Positions 17,522 through 24,984 of a stretch of DNA of 64,000 nucleotides are shown here, piece by piece. How positions within the stretch are numbered: the stretch's first letter is position 1; each line of letters opens with the position of its first letter. The stretch comes from Streptomyces hiroshimensis (GTDB lineage: Bacteria > Actinomycetota > Actinomycetes > Streptomycetales > Streptomycetaceae). The notes beneath the pieces are model-generated. The model did not search any database and was not told the DNA's origin. It worked only from the letters and a program-made list of their open reading frames with translations. Location: contig NZ_BMUT01000003.1 of assembly GCF_014650335.1 (NCBI RefSeq), forward strand, positions 352,549 through 416,548, read 5' to 3'. The position numbers and the translations under genes are program-made.

Positions 17522-18088
17522 ATGGTCACACTTGAGACTCCCCGTTTGATCCTGCGTCGCTGGCGCGAGGAAGACGTTGCGCCCATGACTGCCGTCAATG
17601 CCGACCCCGAGGTCATGCGGTGGATCCGTGACGGCAGCGTCCGTGACGAACAGCAGACTCGCGACGGGATCCAGGCATGGGAGATCGAGTGGGAGTCACA
17701 GGGCTTCGGCCTGTTCGCCGTGGAGATCCGGTCCACTGGCGAGCTGGCCGGATTCACCGGCCTTTCGGTGCCCGAGTTCTTGCCTGAGATACTGCCGGCG
17801 GTTGAGGTCGGCTGGCGGCTGGGACGTTCCCACTGGGGGCAGGGCCTGGCCACCGAGGCCGCTGCGGCCGCCGTACGGTTCGCGTTCGAAGAGCGAGGGC
17901 TGGAGCGGATCGTCAGCATCGCTCAAGTGGGCAACGACGCCTCCGAACGGATCATGACCAAACTGGGGATGCATCCGGTCCGTGAGACCGTCAATCCCAC
18001 CTGCGGTCGGCGAGTAAGGGTGTTCGAGTTGTCGTCGGACCAGTACGTCGCAACCACTCGGAACCCTGAAGGTCACGGCGCCAGGTAG
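17522..18088 (+). CDS. GNAT acetyltransferase (RimJ/RimL-like)
   Basis: A 188-residue protein starting MVTLETPRLILRRWREEDV, the usual RimJ/RimL-type opening. The acetyl-CoA site is in VGWRLGRSHWGQGLATEAAAAAVRFAFEERGLERIVSI, followed by NDASERIMTKLGMHPV. It probably acetylates an N-terminal amine or a small molecule with acetyl-CoA. In-frame ATG codons at 17486 and upstream are alternative starts; 17522 gives the standard N-terminus but has no strong ribosome site. It is divergent from the conflict operon and its last 16 bases overlap the convergent FAD-oxidoreductase gene. Confidence 0.87.
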   Translation: MVTLETPRLILRRWREEDVAPMTAVNADPEVMRWIRDGSVRDEQQTRDGIQAWEIEWESQGFGLFAVEIRSTGELAGFTGLSVPEFLPEILPAVEVGWRLGRSHWGQGLATEAAAAAVRFAFEERGLERIVSIAQVGNDASERIMTKLGMHPVRETVNPTCGRRVRVFELSSDQYVATTRNPEGHGAR

Positions 18089-19455
18089 GAGTGGAAGACG
18101 TTCTCCGGGTCCCATGCGGCCTTGAGTTCCTGCAGGCGGTCCCAGTCGGCGGGTGCGTACGAGCGGCGGACCCGGGAGGCATCGGCTTCCAGGTCCGTTT
18201 CGGCGATGTAGTGGCCGCCGTGGCCCGACGGATCGGCCGCGGTCATGGCATCCCGCAGCCACTGCGCGTTGGTCCCGTCCGCGGCGGGGTCGTCCCAGAT
18301 CGCGTAGCACACGAGGTAGGACGCGCCGAGCGGGGAGAAGGCCATGTTCCGGAGCAGAGCCGGGTCTTCGGAGACGGGCAGTACCGGCGCGAGGACGAGA
18401 GACCTGCCGGAGGGGGCGCGGGATATCGCGGCGGCCATACGGTTCAGCTGTGTCTCGTAGGTCTCCTCCGACCACAGCGTGTCCGCCGCGTACCGGTGCA
18501 CCGAGGGCCATACCGCGTCGGCGCCCTGGTGCAGGCGGGCGAACGACGTCGGTTCGGGTGCCTGGAGGGCGACGGCGCTGTCGGCGAGGGGACAGGACTC
18601 CGCCGGCGAGAGAGCGACGAGTGCTTCTTCGTGCGTCCTGGCGAACGCGGTCATGCCGACCAGGATCCGCGGACCGGGCGGGGAGGTGGCGGTCGGTTCG
18701 CCGGACGCCGTGAGGACCAGGGCCGTCTCGACGTTCGCCGGGAGTTCGCGTGCGACCCCTTCCGCCCAGGCCGCCACGGGGCCGGTGGCGGCCGATGGGA
18801 AGGTGAGGGTGGTGGTCACGACGGCCCCCGGGTGGGGGTGCAGGCGGAGCCGGAAACGGGTGACGACGGCGAAGAAGCCGGGCCCCGCGCCGCGGGCGGC
18901 CCAGAAGAGGTCGGCGTTCTCGGTCTCGCTGCACGTGACCGTCCGGCCGTCGGCGGTGACGACCCGGATCTCCAGGACGTCGGCGCATGACGGTCCCCAC
19001 GCGCGGGAGTTCCACCCGAGTCCGCCGCTGAGCAGGAATCCGCCGACCGCGACGGAGGGACAGTGGCCCACGGGAAAGGCGAGGTCGTGCGGGGCCAGCG
19101 CCCGGACCAGGTCCCCTCCGGTGGCGGCGGGCCCCGCAGTGGCCGTCATCGACCCCGGGTCGATGCTGCACTGCCGGAGCCCGGAAAGGTCGATGAGCAG
19201 GCTCCCGTCGCGGAGCTGGGAACCTGACCAGTTGTGTCCACCGGAACGCGTCGAGACGCGGAAACCCTCGGAGCGTGCATAGGAGAGGGCCTCCGGAACG
19301 TCCTGCTCGGAGGCCGCCTGCACGATGGCCTCGGGGAAGCGCTCCGGCTTGAGCCCGTTCCACACCGCGGCGGCCCTGGCGGTGTCGTACGCGGGGTCGC
19401 CCCGCCGGAGCAGGGCTCCTTCGAAGCGTGCTGCGGGCGAACGCCCGGGCATCAT
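18073..19455 (-). CDS. BBE-type FAD-linked oxidoreductase (bicovalent flavin)
   Basis: A 460-residue PCMH-type flavoprotein. His74 in TRSGGHNWSG and Cys132 in VGHCPSVAVGGF match the two residues that bind FAD covalently in berberine-bridge-enzyme-like oxidases; GGLGWNSRAWGPSCADVLE follows. The C-terminal BBE segment is DWDRLQELKAAWDPENVFHSYLAP. Members oxidise alcohols, sugars or aromatic natural products, passing electrons to O2. No signal peptide is seen. GAGGAGGCC precedes two adjacent ATGs; the second (19452) has the better spacing. It overlaps the GNAT gene tail to tail by 16 bases. Confidence 0.9.
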   Translation of the reverse strand: MMPGRSPAARFEGALLRRGDPAYDTARAAAVWNGLKPERFPEAIVQAASEQDVPEALSYARSEGFRVSTRSGGHNWSGSQLRDGSLLIDLSGLRQCSIDPGSMTATAGPAATGGDLVRALAPHDLAFPVGHCPSVAVGGFLLSGGLGWNSRAWGPSCADVLEIRVVTADGRTVTCSETENADLFWAARGAGPGFFAVVTRFRLRLHPHPGAVVTTTLTFPSAATGPVAAWAEGVARELPANVETALVLTASGEPTATSPPGPRILVGMTAFARTHEEALVALSPAESCPLADSAVALQAPEPTSFARLHQGADAVWPSVHRYAADTLWSEETYETQLNRMAAAISRAPSGRSLVLAPVLPVSEDPALLRNMAFSPLGASYLVCYAIWDDPAADGTNAQWLRDAMTAADPSGHGGHYIAETDLEADASRVRRSYAPADWDRLQELKAAWDPENVFHSYLAP

Positions 19456-19542
19456 GGCCTCCTCCTCGATGGGACGGTTGCGGCAGGGGGCGGGGTCAGG
19501 GTCGCAGTCGGGGGCGGGGCGGGATCGGGGTCGAGGTCGGGG

Positions 19543-20520
19543 TCAGCGGGTTATCAGGCCGAAGATCGCGATGAACAGGAGATAACAGATCACCACGGCC
19601 GCGGCACCCGCCACCTGGACGCGCAAGCTGCGCGCGCGGCCGGGCACGAGCCAGAACGCCAGAGCCTTGTTCACCAGAGGCATCAGCAGCCACGTCAGTG
19701 CGCTGACGCTCAGCACGTTGCCGAGAAACAGGCCCACGTATCCCGGAACGCCGAGCCGGTCCAGCTCGGCACCCACGGTCAGGTTCAGCACCATGACGGT
19801 GGGATAGAGCGCCAGGATCACGGACATGGCCTGCTTCCAGTTCGGCGGAGCGGCGTCCTGTGCGCCCTTGCCGAAACGGAACCAGCCGCTGAACGCGGAG
19901 CCGACCTTGCGTACGTCGTAGGAGGCGAAGTAGGTACGCCCCTCCTCGAGCAGCTCGCTGCGGGCATCGGACCCGAGCCACTCCTCAAGGTGCTCGCGGG
20001 AGTCGAACCGGAAGACGGCGACCCAGCGGTCCTCCACCCCCTCGACCGGTCTGAACAACTCGGACCCCATGAATCCGGGAGACTTCTCCTGCGCTTTGAG
20101 GACCTTCTCCTGCCAGCGCAGAAAGCCCTCTTCGCGTCCGGGCTTCACGTCGTGGGAGATGACGGCGGTGACGGTCTCGGGGGCCTGTTCGGCCGGGGAG
20201 CCGCCTCGGAGCACCTCTTGTGTCGGAGCCTCTTCGAAGAATCTCCGGCCTTCGGCGAGCAGTTCCCGCCGGCGGTCCGACTCCAGCCAGGCGGTCAGGT
20301 AGTCGATCCCGGAAAACCGGAAGACCGTCACCCATTCGTTCTCGGAACCGGCACCGGGCGGGTACACCTCGGAGCCCTCGAACCCGTCGAATTCGCGGGC
20401 CGCCTCGTTCGTCCGGTTCTGCCAGCGCTGATACTCGTCGGCATGGCCCGGTCGCACTTTCTGCGAGGTCACAACGGTGGCGCTGTCGGCCGCGGAGTCA
20501 CGGCTTGCACGTGGACTCAC
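19543..20520 (-). CDS. membrane-anchored protein with two antibiotic-biosynthesis-monooxygenase (ABM) domains
   Basis: A 325-residue protein. Residues about 14-100 and 115-205 are tandem ABM ferredoxin-like domains, each with the pattern VVTSQKVRPGHADEYQRWQ...FEGSEVYPP...EWVTVFRF. The last 110 residues hold three hydrophobic helices (VILALYPTVMVLNLTV, VGLFLGNVLSVSALTWLLM and VAGAAAVVICYLLFIAIFG). ABM domains act as small monooxygenases or as heme or quinol binders; the membrane anchor suggests a role at the inner face. The GTG start at 20520 has no ribosome site, and TATATGAAC lies just upstream, so the mRNA may be leaderless. TCCACGTG occurs twice around the start. Confidence 0.8.
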   Translation of the reverse strand: MSPRASRDSAADSATVVTSQKVRPGHADEYQRWQNRTNEAAREFDGFEGSEVYPPGAGSENEWVTVFRFSGIDYLTAWLESDRRRELLAEGRRFFEEAPTQEVLRGGSPAEQAPETVTAVISHDVKPGREEGFLRWQEKVLKAQEKSPGFMGSELFRPVEGVEDRWVAVFRFDSREHLEEWLGSDARSELLEEGRTYFASYDVRKVGSAFSGWFRFGKGAQDAAPPNWKQAMSVILALYPTVMVLNLTVGAELDRLGVPGYVGLFLGNVLSVSALTWLLMPLVNKALAFWLVPGRARSLRVQVAGAAAVVICYLLFIAIFGLITR

Positions 20521-20628
20521 GTGGAGTAGCGTAGTTCATATAACATTTATACGGCAAACCGGGCATTTGATTGCCTGCTCCGTGAGTCCCTCCGCAGCGG
20601 GAAATCGACGCCGATGGGAGACTCCGTG

Positions 20629-21195
20629 ATGGAACACAAAGAACTCATCACCGAGGCTGTACGCCTTGCCACCGAGTCCGTGGAGAACGGCTGGGGCGGC
20701 CCCTTCGGTGCAGTGATAGCCCGCGACGGGAAGATCATCGCGCGCGGGCAGAACCGGGTCCTCCTCACCGGCGACCCCACGGCCCACGCAGAAGTCGAAA
20801 CCATCCGCAAGGCCGTGCAGTGCCTCAACCCCGAGGCGCCGTCCATCGCCGAGGAACACCAGAACGAGAGCACCCTGGAATACGTCCCCCGCCCCGAAGG
20901 CTCACCGGACCCCGTGCCCGCGCGAGCACGCATGCTCCAGGGCTGCTCGATCTACATCAGCGGCGCTCCGTGCCCGATGTGTATGAGCGCCATCTACTGG
21001 TCCCGCATCGATGCCGTCTACTTCAGCTGCGCCCTGGACGACACCCGGCGCATCGGTTTCGACGATTCGTTCCAGTACGAGGACTTCGGGAAGCCGCTCG
21101 ACGAGCGCAGGATCAAGATCGAGCAGATGCATCCCGAAATCGGCGCCCACGCCTACGACGCATGGACGAACAAGCCGAACCGGCACCCGTACTGA
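20629..21195 (+). CDS. nucleoside/guanine deaminase-type zinc hydrolase
   Basis: A 188-residue cytidine-deaminase-fold protein. The zinc site and proton shuttle are in DPTAHAEVETI (HAE) and SGAPCPMCMSAIYWSRID (PCxxC). GGPFGAVIARDGKIIARGQNRVL is the substrate-side strand of the guanine deaminase/TadA-like group. An insertion of about 30 residues (EAPSIAEEHQNESTLEY...) sits between the two motifs, longer than in plain guanine deaminases. GGGAG at 20616-20620 favours ATG 20629 over the ATG at 20614. It probably deaminates a purine or a related base. Confidence 0.87.
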   Translation: MEHKELITEAVRLATESVENGWGGPFGAVIARDGKIIARGQNRVLLTGDPTAHAEVETIRKAVQCLNPEAPSIAEEHQNESTLEYVPRPEGSPDPVPARARMLQGCSIYISGAPCPMCMSAIYWSRIDAVYFSCALDDTRRIGFDDSFQYEDFGKPLDERRIKIEQMHPEIGAHAYDAWTNKPNRHPY

Positions 21196-21218
21196 GTGCG
21201 CGCCGGCGCTTGGTGCCG

Positions 21219-21360
21219 GATTCCACTGAACTCCGGCAGGCGCTTTTTCACGAAGGCCGCCACGCCCTCCTTCTGGTCCGCGGTCGTTCTGACCGGCGGT
21301 CGTTCTGGTCCGCGGTCGCGAATCCCACCTGGAACAAGCTGCGTTCGACGCCCAGCACGC
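21219..21360 (-). pseudogene. enoyl-CoA hydratase (crotonase) C-terminal fragment, frameshifted
   Basis: On the minus strand VERSLFQVGFATADQ is in one frame and TADQKEGVAAFVKKRLPEFSG in another. Joined, they give the typical C-terminus of a crotonase (..FATADQKEG.AAF..KR.P.F.G). The break coincides with three 16-bp tandem repeats that add 32 bp. No other part of a crotonase gene is present nearby, so this is a fragment left by recombination. Confidence 0.6.
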
Positions 21361-21595
21361 CCAGCAGCGACGCTACGGAGGAGTCGCTCGCTGTGCCTAC
21401 CGTCTGGCAGTGGTAGTTCGCCGGGGCCTCCGGAGTGGGCGGTGCGCAGCCGATGACAGCGGTACCGCCGACGGACGTTCCTGTGCAGTGGACGTCCACG
21501 CCGTCGGCGGCGACGGCGGGGGACGCGCTGGCCGCTCCACCGAGCAGGGCGACGGTGGACGCGAGCGTGGTCAGGCTGCGGCGCAGGTGCTTCAT
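21248..21595 (-). CDS. small secreted protein fused to a crotonase tail fragment
   Basis: A 115-residue frame starting MKHLRRSLTTLASTVALLGG, a signal peptide with cleavage near AVA|ADG. It is followed by a Cys-containing secreted domain (VDVHCTGTSVGG...YHCQTV). GGGAGAG precedes the ATG. From about residue 85 the sequence changes character: VERSLFQVGFATADQ is the C-terminal signature of enoyl-CoA hydratases. The frame then scrambles (NDRRSERPRTRRRAWRPS) because of a 32-bp expansion. The gene therefore looks like a chimera whose natural 3' end was replaced; the product may or may not be functional. Confidence 0.55.
   Translation of the reverse strand: MKHLRRSLTTLASTVALLGGAASASPAVAADGVDVHCTGTSVGGTAVIGCAPPTPEAPANYHCQTVGTASDSSVASLLGVLGVERSLFQVGFATADQNDRRSERPRTRRRAWRPS
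21270..21317 (-). repeat. three 16-bp tandem repeats
   Basis: Read on the minus strand the units are GACCGCGGACCAGAAC, GACCGCCGGTCAGAAC and GACCGCGGACCAGAAG. Two extra units (32 bp) break the crotonase reading frame, so the expansion came after the fragment was formed or helped inactivate it. Confidence 0.8.
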
Positions 21596-21922
21596 ACGGA
21601 GCTCTCCCTCGGTGAGCGTGAGGGGCGGCGTGCCGGCGGATGCCGTCAGCGGTCTGGCGGGCCGACGGTAAGGGGCTGGGTGCACCGTCCGCCGCCATGG
21701 CGCTCCCGCCTCGAAAGCAGCAGACGTGACTGACAGCTGGTGCAGGAACCTTCGGCGGCGTCCGGCCAGACCGCCCAGTCGTGGCACGTGCAGGGCTGTA
21801 GGCGGCATCGATGGTCCCTCTTCAAGGAGACTCTGCTGCGCGGTGCACGCCGAAGGCCCGTAGCCGGGCCGACGCCATCCGTATCGCCCGCGCCAACGGC
21901 CGGCTCCGATGGATCCACCCAA

Positions 21923-21949
21923 CCAATAGGACATTTACCGACCTATTGG
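21923..21949. promoter_or_regulatory. palindromic operator upstream of VOC gene
   Basis: CCAATAGG-N11-CCTATTGG is a perfect 8-bp inverted repeat spanning 27 bp in an AT-rich patch about 85 bases before the VOC start. The left half runs into TAGGACATTT. The same layout occurs before the WYL gene start at 24489 (24509-24533), so a WYL/YafY-type regulator binding both sites is likely. Confidence 0.6.
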
Positions 21950-22034
21950 AAATTTAACGTGGGTCACGTCGCAGGGAAGCCTCTCTGCTCATCCCGTGAT
22001 CAACGGCTTTGCCGGCAAAGAAAAGGAGCCAGTC

Positions 22035-22493
22035 ATGGCCCAGAAGGAAACGATGCAGCGGTTCACCCCGATGCTGTACGTCAACAACAGCTACGAGGCC
22101 GTCGCGTTCTACCGTGAGGTCTTCGGCGTTGAGGAGATCGCCGAGCGCACCATGCTGCTGTCGCAGGTCCCGGGCATGGAGCAGGTGCCGGGTGCGGAGC
22201 ACGTGGTGGTCTACTCCAAGCTCCAGTTCGCCGACGGCAGTGGCCTGAACGTGGCCGAGCTGTCCGACGAGGGCGTCTACGCGAAGGACGGCGGCGCCGT
22301 CGTCGGCAACAACATCCACGTCGGGCTCCAGCACACCGACACGGCCGTCCAGAAGGCCGAGTTCGACAGGCTCGCCGAGGGCGGGACGGTCATGGAGCCG
22401 CTGGAGGAGAAGTTCTGGGGCACCGTCTTCGGCATCGTCCAGGACCGCTACGGCGTGATCTGGGAGTCCAACTGCTACCTGAAGCAGGGCTGA
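22035..22493 (+). CDS. VOC-superfamily protein (PhnB/glyoxalase-like)
   Basis: A 152-residue protein starting MAQKETMQRFTPMLYVNN, with AAAAGGAGCC upstream. It has the paired beta-alpha-beta layout of vicinal-oxygen-chelate proteins, with YEAVAFYREVFGVEEI, KLQFADGSGLNVAE and FWGTVFGIVQDRYGVIWESN, close to the PhnB/3-demethylubiquinone-methyltransferase-like subgroup. Family roles include metal-dependent modification of, or binding to, small electrophiles or antibiotics. It is probably repressed or activated through the palindrome at 21923 by the WYL regulator encoded convergently at 23509-24489. Confidence 0.85.
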   Translation: MAQKETMQRFTPMLYVNNSYEAVAFYREVFGVEEIAERTMLLSQVPGMEQVPGAEHVVVYSKLQFADGSGLNVAELSDEGVYAKDGGAVVGNNIHVGLQHTDTAVQKAEFDRLAEGGTVMEPLEEKFWGTVFGIVQDRYGVIWESNCYLKQG

Positions 22494-22503
22494 TCAGCTG
22501 ATG

Positions 22504-22544
22504 CCCCCGCCTCCGGAACCGTCTAGCGGTCCCGGAGGCGGGGG
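22504..22544. terminator. bidirectional terminator between VOC and radical SAM genes
   Basis: CCCCCGCCTCCGG pairs perfectly with CCGGAGGCGGGGG (13 bp), with a second small ACCG/CGGT stem inside the loop and TTT on the plus-strand side. It begins 10 bases after the VOC stop. The radical SAM stop codon (22523-22525) lies within the loop, so the hairpin is part of that coding sequence's end. Confidence 0.85.
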
Positions 22545-23512
22545 TTTGTGCTGTCCGAGGTGCGGCGGCCGGCGTCGCGTATGTAGTCCTCCCAGCGCGG
22601 CAGTCCGTGGAGGGCGGCCCGGGCGTGGAGGTGGGCGGTGACCTCGCGGACGTACGAGGCGGGCATGGAGCGGCTGTTGGCGTAGGAGGCGGCCAGGCGC
22701 TGATGGAGGTGGGGCGGCAGGTGGACGGCGGACTGCCGGAGGAACCAGTCGCGGGCGCCGGGGCTGATACGCATCACGTCGGGGTAGACGGTGACGGCGC
22801 CGACCTCGGCGCAGGCGTCGATGAGCGCGTCGAGGGCGGCGGGGTGGTCGCCGGCGTGGGGGATGACGGGGGCGATGAGCACCCCGGCTGGGACACCGGC
22901 CGCTCGGAGGGCGGCGATGGTGGCGAGGCGGGCACGCGGGGGTGCGGCGCCGGGTTCGAAGGCGCGCCACACGCGCTCGTCGAGCGAGCCGAGCGAGGTC
23001 ATGACCAGGACGTTCGCTACCCGGGCGGCTTCGGCGAAGAGGCCGAGGTCCCGGCGGAGCAGGGCGCTCTTGGTCGTGGTGGTGAACTTGACGCGGTGGT
23101 CGGCCAGGGCACGGAGGATGCCGGGCATGAGGCGGTAATGGCCTTCGGCCCGTTGGTAGCAGTCGGTGGAGGTGCCGACCATCACCCAATCGTCTCCGGT
23201 CTTCCCTCGGCGAAGTTCGCGGCGCAGGACGTCGGCGGCGTTGGTCTTGACGACGACCTGGGTGTTGAAACCTTCCCCGGTGTCGAAGCCGAGAGGTTCG
23301 TGGCCGTCGCGGGCGAAGCAGTAGGTGCAGGCGTGGGTGCAGCCCCGGTAGGGGTTGAGGGTCCAGGCCATGCCGCCGGGGCGGGCTCCGGGGATCTTGT
23401 TGAGCAGGGTGCGGGCGCGTTGTTCGTGAAAGGTGATGTCCCGGAAGCCGGGCGCGGGTGCGGGCGGCGGTGCCACCAGCGCGGCGTCGAAGAGCCCCGG
23501 CCGGCTGTTCAC
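22523..23512 (-). CDS. Rv2578c-like radical SAM protein
   Basis: A 329-residue radical SAM protein with a GTG start. The [4Fe-4S] ligands are CTHACTYC (CxxxCxxC) in LNPYRGCTHACTYCFARDGHEPLGF. The following GTSTDCYQRAEGHYRLMPGILRAL and VKFTTTTKSALLRRDL segments match the Rv2578c/SplB-like group, whose substrate is unknown. The GTG overlaps the stop of the WYL regulator (GTGA), so the two are translationally coupled. The C-terminal coding end forms part of the terminator at 22504-22544. Confidence 0.88.
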   Translation of the reverse strand: MNSRPGLFDAALVAPPPAPAPGFRDITFHEQRARTLLNKIPGARPGGMAWTLNPYRGCTHACTYCFARDGHEPLGFDTGEGFNTQVVVKTNAADVLRRELRRGKTGDDWVMVGTSTDCYQRAEGHYRLMPGILRALADHRVKFTTTTKSALLRRDLGLFAEAARVANVLVMTSLGSLDERVWRAFEPGAAPPRARLATIAALRAAGVPAGVLIAPVIPHAGDHPAALDALIDACAEVGAVTVYPDVMRISPGARDWFLRQSAVHLPPHLHQRLAASYANSRSMPASYVREVTAHLHARAALHGLPRWEDYIRDAGRRTSDSTNPRLRDR

Positions 23513-24489
23513 CTGGCGCCCCCTGCCTGTTCGGCGGTGTGCGCGGCGCGCAGGACGCGTTCCCCCAAGGTCCTCAAGTGGGGGCCGAGTTCGGGCGGGT
23601 CGAGGACCTCGAAGTCGAAGCCGAGGACGGCGATGCGGTAGGCGAGGTATTCCAGGGAGTCGGCACCGGTGAGGAGCCGGCAGGTGTGGTCGTCGACGGG
23701 TTCGACGACACCGAGGGTGGCGGGGACGCGGTCGGCAACCTGCTCGGCGGGGGCGTGGACGAGGAGCAGGGCGCGGTGGCCGGCGGTGCCGCTGAGGGTG
23801 GTCGAGACCCAGGTGGCAGCGTCCACGCCGCCGGGCAGTTCGCGGGCCGGGACACGGGCGCCGGTGCGCAGCGGGTCGGTGAGGCGGTCGAGGCGGAAGG
23901 TGCGCCAGTCGGCGCGGTCGCAGTCGTGGGCGACGAGGTACCAGCGGCGTCCGGCGGCGACGAGGCTGTGGGGCTCGGCCAGGCGGCGGGTCTCCTGCCC
24001 GTTGGCGGCGCGGTAGGTGAAGCGGACCTTCTCGTGGGTGACACAGGCGGCTGCGAGGAGGGCGAGATGTTCGGCGTCGGCGCTCGGCCCGCCTTGCGGG
24101 ACGGCGACCGCAGCCTCCTGGAGGACGGTGACGCGGCGGCGCAGCCGGGAGGGGAGGACCTGTTCCAGCTTGGCCAGGGCGCGTACGGAGGTCTCCTCGA
24201 TGCCGGTGACCGAGCCCGCGGCGGCGGTGCGCAGACCGATCGCGATGGCGACGGCCTCGTCGTCGTCCAGGAGGAGGGGCGGTATGGCGGTGCCGGCGGT
24301 GAGCCGGTAGCCGCCGGTGTTGCCTTGCGTGGCGTGCACGGGATAGCCGAGCTCGCGCAGGCGGTCGATGTCGCGGCGGATGGTGCGCGGGCTGACGCCC
24401 AGACGCTCGGCGAGCTCGTGGCCGGGCCACTCGCGCGGGGACTGCAGCAGGGAGAGCAGCCGCAGCAGGCGGCCGGGAGTGTCACTCAT
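23509..24489 (-). CDS. WYL-domain (YafY-type) transcriptional regulator
   Basis: A 326-residue protein with a start at MSDTPGRLLRLLSLLQ. It has an HTH_11 domain (ELAERLGVSPRTIRRDIDRLRELGYPV), a WYL domain (FTYRAANGQE...PHSLVAAGRRWYLVAHDCDRADWRTFRLDRL) and a WCX C-terminal domain. These regulators sense a ligand or nucleic acid through the WYL fold. It is coupled to the radical SAM gene and preceded by an operator-like element (24509-24533) that matches the one before the VOC gene at 22035, so autoregulation plus control of the VOC gene is likely. Confidence 0.9.
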   Translation of the reverse strand: MSDTPGRLLRLLSLLQSPREWPGHELAERLGVSPRTIRRDIDRLRELGYPVHATQGNTGGYRLTAGTAIPPLLLDDDEAVAIAIGLRTAAAGSVTGIEETSVRALAKLEQVLPSRLRRRVTVLQEAAVAVPQGGPSADAEHLALLAAACVTHEKVRFTYRAANGQETRRLAEPHSLVAAGRRWYLVAHDCDRADWRTFRLDRLTDPLRTGARVPARELPGGVDAATWVSTTLSGTAGHRALLLVHAPAEQVADRVPATLGVVEPVDDHTCRLLTGADSLEYLAYRIAVLGFDFEVLDPPELGPHLRTLGERVLRAAHTAEQAGGAR

Positions 24490-24508
24490 GCCCGGGAGCC
24501 TCCCACCG

Positions 24509-24533
24509 CAATAGGACATTTCCCGGCCTAAAA
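24509..24533. promoter_or_regulatory. operator-like element before WYL regulator
   Basis: CAATAGG-ACATTTCCCGG-CCTAAAA has the same left half, the same 11-bp spacer and a decayed right half compared with the perfect palindrome at 21923-21949 (spacer there begins ACATTTACCG). It lies 20-44 bases upstream of the regulator start. Confidence 0.5.
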
Positions 24534-24576
24534 CCACGAGGAAAGCAAGATGCGGGCCGCCGAGCAGCCGTTTTGC

Positions 24577-24602
24577 CCAATAGAGGCGAATTGACCCATT
24601 GG
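24577..24602. promoter_or_regulatory. third, imperfect operator copy upstream of truncated VOC gene
   Basis: CCAATAGA...CCCATTGG forms an imperfect inverted repeat with a 10-base spacer. It resembles the 21923 palindrome and sits 135 bases before the truncated VOC gene at 24737, as expected if the same regulator once controlled both VOC genes. Confidence 0.35.
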
Positions 24603-24736
24603 CTTCCTACGGTCGTTGCGTACCCCTGGTCGCTGCATACCCCCTGGAGAAGCCCCCGGGCCCGTACCGACTCCCAGGGATCCCCCTGAATCCATCCGAA
24701 CCTATCCGGATTCCCCCACACCACCTGGAGCCTGCC

Positions 24737-24980
24737 ATGGCCGAGCAGACTCTGTTCACCACCCCGATGATCTACTGCGACAACGCCCTCGACGCCCTCA
24801 CGTTCTACACGGACGCCCTCGGCGCCGAGGAACTCACCCACCGCCGCATGCTCGCCTCCCACCTCCCTGGCCTCGAGGACGCCCCGGGCATGGACCGCAC
24901 CGTCGTCTACTCCGCGCTGCGCTTCCCCGACGGCAGCGGCCTCAACGTCGCCGACCGCTTCGAGAAGGCGGCGTTCGGCT
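24737..24980 (+). pseudogene. VOC-family gene, truncated after about 80 residues
   Basis: MAEQTLFTTPMIYCDNALDALTFYTDALGAEEL and LRFPDGSGLNVAD align with the N-terminal half of the intact VOC protein at 22035 (YVNNSYEAVAFYREVFG..., FADGSGLNVAE). After FEKAAFGSP the sequence turns into MFS-transporter DNA in another frame; translation would run out of frame to a stop near 25084. It is a 3'-truncated VOC gene joined to foreign sequence. Confidence 0.7.
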
Positions 24981-24984
24981 CCCC

